Below, piece by piece: positions 1-7,632 of a DNA stretch of 19,388 bases. The position numbers and the translations under genes were made by a program. The notes beneath the pieces are model-generated. The model searched no databases and was not told the DNA's origin. It was given only the letters and a program-made list of their open reading frames with translations. Source of the DNA: Flavobacteriaceae bacterium (GTDB taxonomy: Bacteria; Bacteroidota; Bacteroidia; Flavobacteriales; Flavobacteriaceae); NCBI GenBank assembly GCA_018623655.1, contig JAAZVG010000012.1, positions 1 through 19,388 on the forward strand, given 5' to 3'. The stretch's first letter is position 1; each line of letters starts with the position of its first letter.

Positions 1-274
1 TGTAATACAGCGAACGCTTTTCAGTACGTAGGGTGTCTACCGGATAGTAAAGTACTTTATTCGCATCCGCTTCTAGATCAATCTTCTCTAAGACGATTTT
101 CGACCATAGGATCGAGCGATCGGCTACATTTTCGTACCTAATGATCGACTCGTTATCATCCGGTGCTAACATTTTATCTTCTGTCTTTGGAACCTGGAAT
201 AGTTTAGCATTTCCTTGAGCGGTAACAACAGAGGTAAATGATAGGGTTAAAGCCAATACTAAAAAAACTCTCAT
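1..274 (-). CDS. gldN: GldN, gliding motility / type IX secretion ring protein (5' part only)
   Basis: Only the first 91 codons lie in the window; the gene continues past position 1. It starts with a type I signal peptide (MRVFLVLALTLSFTSVVTAQ), so the mature protein is periplasmic. The segment after it, with ADRSILWSKIVLEKIDLE followed by LYYPVDTL, is the conserved N-terminal region of GldN/PorN. In this family GldN binds GldK to form large rings under the outer membrane. The ATG at 274 lies 8 bases after the gldM stop, as expected for the last gene of gldKLMN. Identity rests on this sequence and on gene order, and I consider it secure. The C-terminal part cannot be judged. Confidence 0.93.
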   Translation of the reverse strand, partial: MRVFLVLALTLSFTSVVTAQGNAKLFQVPKTEDKMLAPDDNESIIRYENVADRSILWSKIVLEKIDLEADANKVLYYPVDTLRTEKRSLYY

Positions 275-282
275 CGCAGTGG

Positions 283-1848
283 TTAATTAATAATTTCAAC
301 AATTACCTGCGCAGCAGGCTTCAAAAAATATGAGGTATCTGTAGTCGGATAGGTTTTGATATCAAAAATTCTAACGATATCCCCCCGAGAAGCTCTACGA
401 ATCGCTGAGACTGCTCTTGAGTCCATTCGACTACCCTTAATCTCTAGGGTAGGTTGATTTGGGATCTTCATTTTAAAACCGCTTACAGCAATGGGTAAAT
501 CAAAATCAAAATCTACAAGCTCTGCTCCCACAATCGTTTTTTCAAGTTCAGAACGAGACATTCGAAGACTTCCAAACTCACCTCTAACCGTTCCGCTTGG
601 CGCCGGAACATCTTTGATTCTGAATTGGGTAGTGGTAGTCACTTGACTGCCATCAGGTAGCTCGCCTTTAGCTTCAATCCTCAGAAACGCTCCGCGTGAA
701 GGCCTAACCGTATAGCTGCTACCGCCTAAAGACTTTAGTCCTGGGGCTGTGGCCTTGACCTTATTATTCGGGATTCCTGGAATCGATATCGTCATAGGGT
801 TATCTACCCCGCGATATACCACATTCATTTTGTCCGCTGATATAACTGCGGTATTCGGTTTAGCAATGGTTGAGAACGATAAGTTAACTGGCACTTCTGT
901 TTTTGCTCCGCTTTCTAAAAATAATAAGCGACCCTCTAGCTTATGGTCTCCGGGGTTACCGGCAGCTACACTTAATCGAACTCGACCCTCTTCAATGAAA
1001 AAATCTTTATCTGCACTTAGAGTAACACCGTCTAATTTCAAATCAACCTCGTTGGGACGAGTGGTACCGTCTTTTCGTCCGAGGACAATGGCCCCATCAA
1101 AAGACTCATCTGAAAAATACGCCCCTTTTGATTGTTCTAAAAGGGTGGTATAGTTTGTCATAGACACCTCTCTAGTCAATTGACCTTCAAGCAAGGATTG
1201 TAAAACTTCTTGCTCAGTACCTTCTATGTCTGATTGCATCGCGCTAATTTTTGTAAGCGAAGCAACGAGTGGGAATCCTTCGAAATGATAGTTTAACCAA
1301 CCTAATTTTTGTCCATCACGGTTCATCACTTGATGCTCCCGATCGCCAGTTTCAAACCGCTCAAGAACTGAGGCCCTAAGTGTTTCATTTTCATCTGGGA
1401 TTAGTCGCAAAAGTTCATTTTTAAAAGAATCAATACGACTGATAAACTCTTCTCCTTCTTCAGTTAAGCGTTCCCCTTTGAAAAACTCAGCGTCTAGATA
1501 GTTACTCAAATCCATCACCTCATAATCAGAAGGGTCTTTTACAGTGGCTAACATCCCCGTTTTCAAAGTTTCAAGGTAAGAGGAAAATTCAGTTGCGGCC
1601 GTTTCTAAATCTAAGGCATTCTCGTAGAGAGGACCAAATTTGGCAGGGTTTTCACTAGCCTTCTGCTGTAACGAAAGTAAATACTGAGTATTACTCACAG
1701 CTGTCTTCTCTACATTACCTTCAAATTTCTCATTGAGTAAGCCAAATCCAGATAGCACCTCTTTACTCATATTCAACGCGAGCATTGCGATAAATACAAG
1801 GTACATGAGATTAATCATGCGCTGTCTTGGTCCTAGTGCTGTAGCCAT
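283..1848 (-). CDS. gldM: GldM, type IX secretion / gliding motor periplasmic shaft protein
   Basis: The protein has 521 residues, close to the usual length of about 515. A single N-terminal membrane helix (about residues 12-30, MINLMYLVFIAMLALN) anchors a long periplasmic region of stacked domains. The motif GPRQRMINLMYLVF is the family signature; Arg8 corresponds by alignment to Arg9 of Flavobacterium johnsoniae GldM, a residue implicated in proton-motive coupling with GldL. GldM dimers sit inside a GldL pentamer and transmit rotary motion to the GldK/GldN ring. The start lies 2 bases after the gldL stop, so the genes are translated from one message. Nothing in the sequence suggests damage. 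The plus-strand open frame at 749-1153 is an antisense shadow of this gene. Confidence 0.96.
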   Translation of the reverse strand: MATALGPRQRMINLMYLVFIAMLALNMSKEVLSGFGLLNEKFEGNVEKTAVSNTQYLLSLQQKASENPAKFGPLYENALDLETAATEFSSYLETLKTGMLATVKDPSDYEVMDLSNYLDAEFFKGERLTEEGEEFISRIDSFKNELLRLIPDENETLRASVLERFETGDREHQVMNRDGQKLGWLNYHFEGFPLVASLTKISAMQSDIEGTEQEVLQSLLEGQLTREVSMTNYTTLLEQSKGAYFSDESFDGAIVLGRKDGTTRPNEVDLKLDGVTLSADKDFFIEEGRVRLSVAAGNPGDHKLEGRLLFLESGAKTEVPVNLSFSTIAKPNTAVISADKMNVVYRGVDNPMTISIPGIPNNKVKATAPGLKSLGGSSYTVRPSRGAFLRIEAKGELPDGSQVTTTTQFRIKDVPAPSGTVRGEFGSLRMSRSELEKTIVGAELVDFDFDLPIAVSGFKMKIPNQPTLEIKGSRMDSRAVSAIRRASRGDIVRIFDIKTYPTTDTSYFLKPAAQVIVEIIN

Positions 1849-1850
1849 AT

Positions 1851-2468
1851 TTATTTCTTAAGGGCACTTAACATGCCACTATAAACTGCATTGAGTTCTT
1901 TAATGTTTTCTACTAAAGGAATAAGTTGAGATTTAAGCAGCTCTGTTTGCTCAGCCAGTTCTTTATCAAGATTCGTTCTCTGAGTATTCGTTTCTACTTG
2001 TGAAGCGTACATGTTCTGCAAAGCCTGAAGATGCGATGTCGTCTTAGCCAATTCCTGGGCGTATTTTTCAGTTTGACCTAAAGCCTCAACCGAAGGCTGT
2101 ATTTGCTTGGCTAGCTGCTCGAAATTTTCAATACTTTCAGCTAATCGCTTCATTAGACCTACATCAACCTTGGCTTCATTAAGTAACGCATCAATTCTCT
2201 TAGAAAGTAATCCCTCTGGGGTTTCAGGCTCAACACCTTTTTCACTGCCCTTTAATTGAGGATACACTTTAGACCAATCATAATCTTCTTGAGGGTGTTC
2301 AAAAGCAGAAATCCCAAAGATTATTGCTTCAGTGATCAAGCCTATACTCAATAACACAGACCCATTAAGAAATCCTATTTCAAAGTGAGTTAACTTAAAA
2401 AGTGCTCCTAAGATCACGACGGATGCGCCGAGACCGTAAGCCATATTCATTGTTTTTTTCGAAAGCAT
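1851..2468 (-). CDS. gldL: GldL, type IX secretion / gliding motor inner-membrane stator
   Basis: The protein has 205 residues, slightly short of the usual 210-220. Two N-terminal membrane helices (about residues 9-26 and 33-54) are followed by a mostly helical, coiled-coil-like cytoplasmic tail (about residues 85-205). Polar residues placed within the membrane region are present: Lys25, His28, Glu47 in ITEAIIFG, and Glu57. These match the charged residues of F. johnsoniae GldL (Lys27, His30, Glu49, Glu59) proposed to carry protons. GldL forms a pentamer around the GldM helices and supplies torque. It starts 11 bases after gldK. The ion-path residues look intact, so the motor is probably functional. 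Confidence 0.96.
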   Translation of the reverse strand: MLSKKTMNMAYGLGASVVILGALFKLTHFEIGFLNGSVLLSIGLITEAIIFGISAFEHPQEDYDWSKVYPQLKGSEKGVEPETPEGLLSKRIDALLNEAKVDVGLMKRLAESIENFEQLAKQIQPSVEALGQTEKYAQELAKTTSHLQALQNMYASQVETNTQRTNLDKELAEQTELLKSQLIPLVENIKELNAVYSGMLSALKK

Positions 2469-2479
2469 ATCAATGATCT

Positions 2480-3832
2480 TTAATTGTCAAGTTTAGCGGG
2501 CACGTAATCGCGTACGGTTCTGAAACCAATATAGGCACGTGCTGAATCTTTATGTTCGTAATCACGGGTACTTACCCTGATGAAGTATGCGATATCTTTC
2601 CATGATCCCCCACGTATGGTCTTTTTTGGATTCTCTGGATCAACATAATTGGGATTTAGTGGAGAGGTGAACTCATAACTGTCAGGGTTATAAGTCGAAG
2701 CCGTCCACTCTGCTACATTACCGGCAATATGGTAAAGCTTTGAACTCCCAGGATGAAAGTATTTCGGATCTTTAATCTTGGCTGCATATACTTCGCCATC
2801 CGCGTCATAACCGTCATCAGGTTTAAAATTAGCCTTGTAACCGTTATTCTTGTGAATTAGGTTTTCTCCCTCCCACGGGTAAATTAAATCTGAGTCTCCA
2901 TTACGAGCGGCAAATTCCCATTCAGCCTCCGTTGGTAGACGATAAGCAGGCACCGCTGGCTTTCCAAGCTTTTCATAATTTTCATTAATCGCACGAGTCT
3001 TGAAGTCGCAATAAGCTTTGGCCTGCTCCCAATTCACTCCTACAATCGGAAAATTATCGTATTGTTCATGCCAGAAATATTCTGTGAACATCTGCTCGTT
3101 AAGTGAATATTCAAAATCTTTCATCCAAGCTAATGTGTCAGGATAAACGGATACTACTTCTTCACGAACAAAGTCAATCGGGTTTTGCTTGGGATTCTTA
3201 GACGCTGCTTTTGCATCAAACCAAGTGTATTTATACTTTAATTGTTTTACATCGAGCATGCGCTTTCCGTTATAGGTTTCCCACTTTTCAAGAAAGATCG
3301 AATCCATAATCTCGGCGTAATAAATATCCGGATATCTCTCAGGCTCCCACTCTAAGTCAACATCCCAATTGAGTTTTCTGCCCGCATAAATATCATCGCT
3401 GAATAAAAGGTAATTTTCGTAGTAATATTTGTCGGCTACTTTCGCTGTATCAAGCGGCAAAAAGGCATAACGCCCAATACCTTCATCTTCTGCCGTGAGG
3501 CCTAAATCTTCAGCAAGCCGAGCCAACTTCGTACGAGTGATCGAATCTCGTACGTACTTCACAAATCGACGGTATTCTTTGTTAGAAACCTCAGACTCAT
3601 CAATTAAAAACTTCTTTATAGTTACCTCTTTTCTCGGAGCGTCTTTTACTCCGTAGGGATCATCTATTGTACCCATTGTAAATGTTCCACTGAACGGACC
3701 AATCATCACGTCCTCCGAACCTTTTGGTTTACGTAAGTCAAAAGGACCTTTTTGAGCAGTTGTCTCAGCAACAAAAAAAAAGGAACAGAATAGAAAAAGA
3801 ATCTTTGAAATAGTGCGGGCTTTCAACTTCAT
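2480..3832 (-). CDS. gldK: GldK, FGE-sulfatase-fold ring protein of type IX secretion / gliding
   Basis: I place the start at the ATG at 3832 (450 residues). An upstream in-frame ATG at 3919 would lie inside the preceding gene and upstream of a good promoter -7 box, and would put 29 extra residues before the signal peptide. The mature protein carries a formylglycine-generating-enzyme/sulfatase-like domain: FTMGTIDDP near residue 50, EVSNKEYRRFVKYV, LPTEAEWEFAARNG, HIAGNVAEWTAS, IRGGSWKDI and IGFRTVRDY at the end. In GldK this fold is structural, forming rings with GldN. The signal peptide (residues 1-27, ending TTAQ) has no convincing lipobox, although F. johnsoniae GldK is a lipoprotein; Cys16 follows Leu-Phe and does not fit. 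Order and spacing with gldLMN make the identity firm. Confidence 0.92.
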   Translation of the reverse strand: MKLKARTISKILFLFCSFFFVAETTAQKGPFDLRKPKGSEDVMIGPFSGTFTMGTIDDPYGVKDAPRKEVTIKKFLIDESEVSNKEYRRFVKYVRDSITRTKLARLAEDLGLTAEDEGIGRYAFLPLDTAKVADKYYYENYLLFSDDIYAGRKLNWDVDLEWEPERYPDIYYAEIMDSIFLEKWETYNGKRMLDVKQLKYKYTWFDAKAASKNPKQNPIDFVREEVVSVYPDTLAWMKDFEYSLNEQMFTEYFWHEQYDNFPIVGVNWEQAKAYCDFKTRAINENYEKLGKPAVPAYRLPTEAEWEFAARNGDSDLIYPWEGENLIHKNNGYKANFKPDDGYDADGEVYAAKIKDPKYFHPGSSKLYHIAGNVAEWTASTYNPDSYEFTSPLNPNYVDPENPKKTIRGGSWKDIAYFIRVSTRDYEHKDSARAYIGFRTVRDYVPAKLDN

Positions 3833-3856
3833 AACGTATTTCTGTGGTACGATTAT

Positions 3857-3864
3857 CAAATATA
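3857..3864 (-). promoter_or_regulatory. Candidate -7 box of a gldK-proximal promoter
   Basis: Read on the minus strand, this is TATATTTG, a perfect match to the Bacteroidota -7 consensus TAnnTTTG. It is 24 bases upstream of the gldK ATG and in the tail of the preceding gene. No TTG lies at the usual 19-21 base distance upstream, so the -33 half is weak. If used, it would let gldKLMN be transcribed independently of topA. It also supports the ATG at 3832 as the gldK start. Confidence 0.45.
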
Positions 3865-3869
3865 ACAAT

Positions 3870-5033
3870 TTACTGCATCGATCTTTTGAAAGCTGACATC
3901 CAACGTTCGGGAACTTCATTGTTTAATGCCTTTTGGTAATCTGACTCGAGGCAAGAAACCAAAAGAGGCTTATCAGTTGGTCTAGCCGCCTGTTCGAAAT
4001 TTCCTTTTGGCACCTGTAGCCACCATCGTTCGGTTCGAAGAGATTTATAAAAAACAAGATGCTCTGTATCTGTCGGAACATTGAATTTTAAAAAATCAGG
4101 ATTTTCTGCTGTTGGTTCCTCATAAATACGAAGTGAAAATCCTTCCATAAAATACCAAACCATCTGTGCTGCGAGTGCATTGGATTTAGCATTATTGACT
4201 AACTCATAAATTCCGGCAACCTTAACCGTATCACCTATTCCAGCGTAACGCATAAGGGCACAAATCTCACGGCCTGTAAATCCGTTGGGTGAAGCCTCAT
4301 TAATCGCTCCAAGAGCACTTGCCTCAACGCTTTTCATATCAACACTCAAAAGATCTACTGATCGTAGCAGCGGCTCTACACCTTTGATATCAGAAGTTAG
4401 CGTACCTAAACGGTACAACTCAAAATGCAACTGATCAAGTAAATCGAGCTCTTCTTGTACCACGAAGTAGGATTGATAGCCCATTTGTGTTAAATGATAC
4501 AGATGATTGGGTGGCTGAGTAATGATTCGGGACAGATAAGCTTCAGGGGCAACCAACTCTTCTCCGATACTTAAATCAAACTTACAATCTACATGGGCAA
4601 GGTGTACCATTTTACCCGAACCGTCGAATCCGCGATAGGTGGCATAGGTCAGTCCTTGCACTGCACCGATGACAATCAGCGTACAATCTTCTTTTAATAA
4701 TTCAGATACTACCGTAGTCAATAAGTATTCTGTGTCTTCTAGAGTGTCACCAGCGGTAATCGAACCCAAGTCAATTAAATTCACCGCCCAATTACCCATG
4801 AATAGCGGATACAAGGCATTTCGAAAAGCTGAAGCATCGAAGGTTTCGGTTCGTTTTCCAAAAGCCGTACGCTGTTCCTCGACCGTTACAAGAACTAGTG
4901 ATCCACTAGTAATTTCAGGAAGACCCGACTTAGCCGTATGTTTTACAAATTGCTTACCTAGGCTCTGATTAGGTTGGAGCTCATTGTGAGCTAATACTGA
5001 GTCACTTATTGGCTGAAGAAAATCAAAGGTCAT
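3870..5033 (-). CDS. Arginase/formimidoylglutamase-fold protein, probable pseudoenzyme
   Basis: The protein has 387 residues and arginase-superfamily architecture, usually labelled formimidoylglutamase in this position in Flavobacteriia. The metal-binding motifs are altered. The GGxH position reads GAVQ (residues 123-126), the DxHxD position reads DCKFD (149-153), and the SxDxD position reads SVDMK (230-234). Relative to arginase, His becomes Gln126, His becomes Lys151 and Asp becomes Lys234, so three of six manganese ligands are lost while Asp149, Asp153 and Asp232 remain. A two-metal hydrolase mechanism therefore looks unlikely. There is no signal peptide, so it should be cytoplasmic. The gene begins 5 bases after topA and ends 37 bases before gldK. 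The catalytic interpretation is inference from motifs; a scaffold or regulatory role is only a guess. Confidence 0.8.
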   Translation of the reverse strand: MTFDFLQPISDSVLAHNELQPNQSLGKQFVKHTAKSGLPEITSGSLVLVTVEEQRTAFGKRTETFDASAFRNALYPLFMGNWAVNLIDLGSITAGDTLEDTEYLLTTVVSELLKEDCTLIVIGAVQGLTYATYRGFDGSGKMVHLAHVDCKFDLSIGEELVAPEAYLSRIITQPPNHLYHLTQMGYQSYFVVQEELDLLDQLHFELYRLGTLTSDIKGVEPLLRSVDLLSVDMKSVEASALGAINEASPNGFTGREICALMRYAGIGDTVKVAGIYELVNNAKSNALAAQMVWYFMEGFSLRIYEEPTAENPDFLKFNVPTDTEHLVFYKSLRTERWWLQVPKGNFEQAARPTDKPLLVSCLESDYQKALNNEVPERWMSAFKRSMQ

Positions 5034-5038
5034 TGACG

Positions 5039-7522
5039 TTACTTTTTAGCCGATGGTTTTTTACGCGTTTTCTTGGCCGGTTTTGCCGCTGCTAATAGCG
5101 ACTTAGCCTCTTCAAGACTTATCGCAGTTGCATCTATTTCCTTACCTAGTTCAACCTTTAATTTTCCACTAAGAATGTGATGTCTACCCCATCGAGCCTT
5201 CTCAATTCTAATATTTTCTTCAGGCCATGAAGCGATTAATTTTTCGCGTTCTTTAATCTTCTTCTCCTCAATAAGGGCAACCATATCAGCCTCAGTGAGA
5301 TGGTCAAAGTCATAGCGCTTATTTACATTGATAAAAAGGCCATTCCATTTGATAAATGGACCGAATCGTCCTGTACCCTTGGTAACTCCTTGTCCTTCAT
5401 ATTCAAATATTGGTGCATCGGCTAATTCTTTTGCTTTCACAAGTTCAATAGCCCGATCTAAAGTGATCTCAAAAGCGCTATCTTCTTTACCCATAGAGAC
5501 GAATTTCTTCCCATACTTCACATAGGGTCCGAATCGTCCAATGTTGGCCTCAAGAGTTTCTCCATTGTACTCTCCAAGCGTTCTAGGAAGCTTAAAAAGA
5601 TCAAGGGCCTCTTCGAAAGTGATGCTCGTAATCGATTGGTGCGGAAGCAGGCCTGCATACCTTGGAGTTTCTTCATCAGCAGGGCTACCGATTTGTGCCA
5701 TAGGACCAAATCTTCCTAAACGAACAATGACTTGTCGGCCCGTATCTGGGTCAGTACCGAGAAAACGTTCACCACTGGCACGCTCGGCAGTATCTTTTAC
5801 TTTATCTACAGTTGGATGAAAATCATCGTAAAATTCTCTCATCAATTTTCTCCATTTAACCGCTCCCTCAGCAATCTGATCAAATTTCTCCTCAACCTCA
5901 GCAGTAAAATGGTAATCGACAATTGACGGAAAGTGCTCGACTAAAAAGTCGCTCACTACAAATCCGATATCCGTAGGGACTAACTTCCCTTTATCTGCTC
6001 CAACCTTTTCAACTATAGTCTTTGAAGTAATTTCATTTTGCCTTAATCGAAGCTCCCTGTATTTGCGATCCTTACCTTCTATGGCTCCTTTTTCGACGTA
6101 TTTCTTATCCATAATACGACTAATTGTGGCTGCGTAGGTTGAGGGTCGACCGATACCTAATTCTTCAAGTTTTTTAACTAGCGACGCTTCAGAATATCGA
6201 TAAGGTGCTCGAGTAAAGCGCTCGGTTGCATGAAGGCTTTGAAGAGCTAACTGATCTCCGACATTCAAAGACGGCAATAAACCATTTTCTTCATCGTCTT
6301 GATCGTAAGTTCCTTCTAGATAAACTTTTAGAAAGCCTTCAAAGGTGATCATTTCCCCTTGAGCTGTGAATACATAATCATGAGTAGAAGCGGCAATTCC
6401 CACCTTAGTTCGCTCTAGCTGAGCGTCGCTCATTTGAGAAGCAAGCGTTCTTTTGAAAATAAGTTCATAAAGTCGTGCCTCGTCCCGTTCGAGATTCGGT
6501 GATTTATTACTCATCTGAGTTGGTCTAATGGCCTCGTGTGCTTCTTGAGCGCCTTTAGATTTATTATTGTACGAACGAACCTGAAGATAATCTTTACCGT
6601 ACTGATCTTCGATTTCGGTACTGATCATTGCAATAGCTTCTGGTGAAAGATTTACACTATCGGTTCTCATGTATGTAATTAGACCCGCCTCGTATAAGCG
6701 CTGTGCCACCTGCATCGTTTTTCTCACAGGGAAATACAGTTTTCTAGAGGCTTCTTGTTGAAGAGTCGAAGTTGTGAAAGGGGCTGTCGGAGATTTCTTA
6801 GCAGGCTTTTTCTCGAGTGAAGCAACGCTAAAAGAAGCCGTTTTATTTCGTTCTAAGAACGTTTCGGCACTAACGAAATCACCAAAGTCTTTCGCACCCT
6901 TGGCTTCTAATTTCGAGCGATCAGCTGTCTGAAAAAAGGCTTTAACTTTAAAACTAGGCTCTGGGACAAATGCTTGTATTTCACGTTCGCGTTCTGTAAT
7001 TAGTCGTACAGCAACTGACTGAACACGACCAGCAGATAGACCTGGCTTTACCTTTCTCCATAAAACAGGTGAAAGCTCATAGCCTACGATACGATCTAAG
7101 ACTCTTCTTGCTTGCTGAGCATCAACCAGGTTACCATCAATTGTACGTGGATTTTCAATAGCCCTTTCAATAGCCGATTTTGTAATACTATTAAAAACGA
7201 TACGCTTTGTCTTAGCTTCTGGAAGCTCTAAGGTTTCCATTAGATGCCAAGAGATTGCTTCGCCCTCACGGTCTTCATCACTTGCTAGCCATACGATTTC
7301 GGCTTGTTCTGCTAAAGATTTTAATTTTTTGACTTGTGGTTTTGATCGATCACTCACTACGTAATTAATCGCAAAATCATTTTCGATATCGATACCCATA
7401 TCGCTTTCAGGCAGATCGGCGATATGTCCATAACTACTCTCTACAACAAAGTCATTACCTAAAATTTTTTCAATGGTCTTGGCTTTCGCCGGTGACTCTA
7501 CAATCACTAAATTTTTTGCCAT
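5039..7522 (-). CDS. topA: DNA topoisomerase I (type IA)
   Basis: The enzyme relaxes negative supercoils through a covalent 5'-phosphotyrosine intermediate. I choose the ATG at 7522 (827 residues, MAKNLVIVESPAKAKTI), because a further upstream in-frame ATG at 7579 precedes the likely promoter -7 box. The Toprim domain has Glu9 and the SDEDREGEAI motif (Asp82, Asp84, Glu86). The catalytic Tyr284 sits in GLITYMRTDS. The C-terminal third has no four-cysteine zinc fingers; it carries GRFGP-type topoisomerase C-terminal repeats (LGRFGPMAQIG, IGRFGPYVKYG, TGRFGPFIKWN and a degenerate ARWGRHHIL) and ends in a lysine-rich tail likely to contact DNA. It heads the probable operon that continues into the arginase-fold gene and gldKLMN. 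Confidence 0.97.
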   Translation of the reverse strand: MAKNLVIVESPAKAKTIEKILGNDFVVESSYGHIADLPESDMGIDIENDFAINYVVSDRSKPQVKKLKSLAEQAEIVWLASDEDREGEAISWHLMETLELPEAKTKRIVFNSITKSAIERAIENPRTIDGNLVDAQQARRVLDRIVGYELSPVLWRKVKPGLSAGRVQSVAVRLITEREREIQAFVPEPSFKVKAFFQTADRSKLEAKGAKDFGDFVSAETFLERNKTASFSVASLEKKPAKKSPTAPFTTSTLQQEASRKLYFPVRKTMQVAQRLYEAGLITYMRTDSVNLSPEAIAMISTEIEDQYGKDYLQVRSYNNKSKGAQEAHEAIRPTQMSNKSPNLERDEARLYELIFKRTLASQMSDAQLERTKVGIAASTHDYVFTAQGEMITFEGFLKVYLEGTYDQDDEENGLLPSLNVGDQLALQSLHATERFTRAPYRYSEASLVKKLEELGIGRPSTYAATISRIMDKKYVEKGAIEGKDRKYRELRLRQNEITSKTIVEKVGADKGKLVPTDIGFVVSDFLVEHFPSIVDYHFTAEVEEKFDQIAEGAVKWRKLMREFYDDFHPTVDKVKDTAERASGERFLGTDPDTGRQVIVRLGRFGPMAQIGSPADEETPRYAGLLPHQSITSITFEEALDLFKLPRTLGEYNGETLEANIGRFGPYVKYGKKFVSMGKEDSAFEITLDRAIELVKAKELADAPIFEYEGQGVTKGTGRFGPFIKWNGLFINVNKRYDFDHLTEADMVALIEEKKIKEREKLIASWPEENIRIEKARWGRHHILSGKLKVELGKEIDATAISLEEAKSLLAAAKPAKKTRKKPSAKK

Positions 7523-7542
7523 AGCGGGTTTTTGATTCAAGA

Positions 7543-7550
7543 CAAAAGTA
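7543..7550 (-). promoter_or_regulatory. Probable -7 box of the topA promoter
   Basis: On the minus strand this reads TACTTTTG, a perfect TAnnTTTG match, 20 bases upstream of the topA ATG at 7522. A clear -33 TTG at 19-21 bases is missing; the nearest upstream TTG is about 26 bases away. It probably drives topA and at least the arginase-fold gene, with a very short leader. It rules against translation starting at 7579. Confidence 0.55.
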
Positions 7551-7607
7551 GAACCTTTTTGATCACTGATTTTACACAAACCGAAAACTAAATGAAAAAT
7601 AAAATTT

Positions 7608-7632
7608 TAAAATGCTGATTTATAGCATTTTA
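7608..7632 (-). terminator. Probable terminator of the CotH gene
   Basis: A nine-base inverted repeat (TAAAATGCT / AGCATTTTA) with a seven-base loop overlaps the CotH stop codon at 7630-7632. On the minus strand it is followed by an AT-rich tract containing runs of T. The stem is AT-rich, so termination may be partial, and some read-through into topA is possible. Confidence 0.55.

Noticed and set aside
749..1153. Plus-strand open frame of 134 codons inside gldM
   Set aside because: It is antisense to the well-supported gldM frame, its product has no recognisable domain, and there is no promoter or operon context.
3833..3919. Extended GldK N-terminus from the ATG at 3919
   Set aside because: It overlaps the end of the arginase-fold gene, precedes a -7 box at 3857-3864, and would put 29 residues before a normal signal peptide.
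7523..7579. Extended TopA N-terminus from the ATG at 7579
   Set aside because: The -7 box at 7543-7550 lies inside this stretch, and MAKNLVIVESPAKAK is the standard TopA start.
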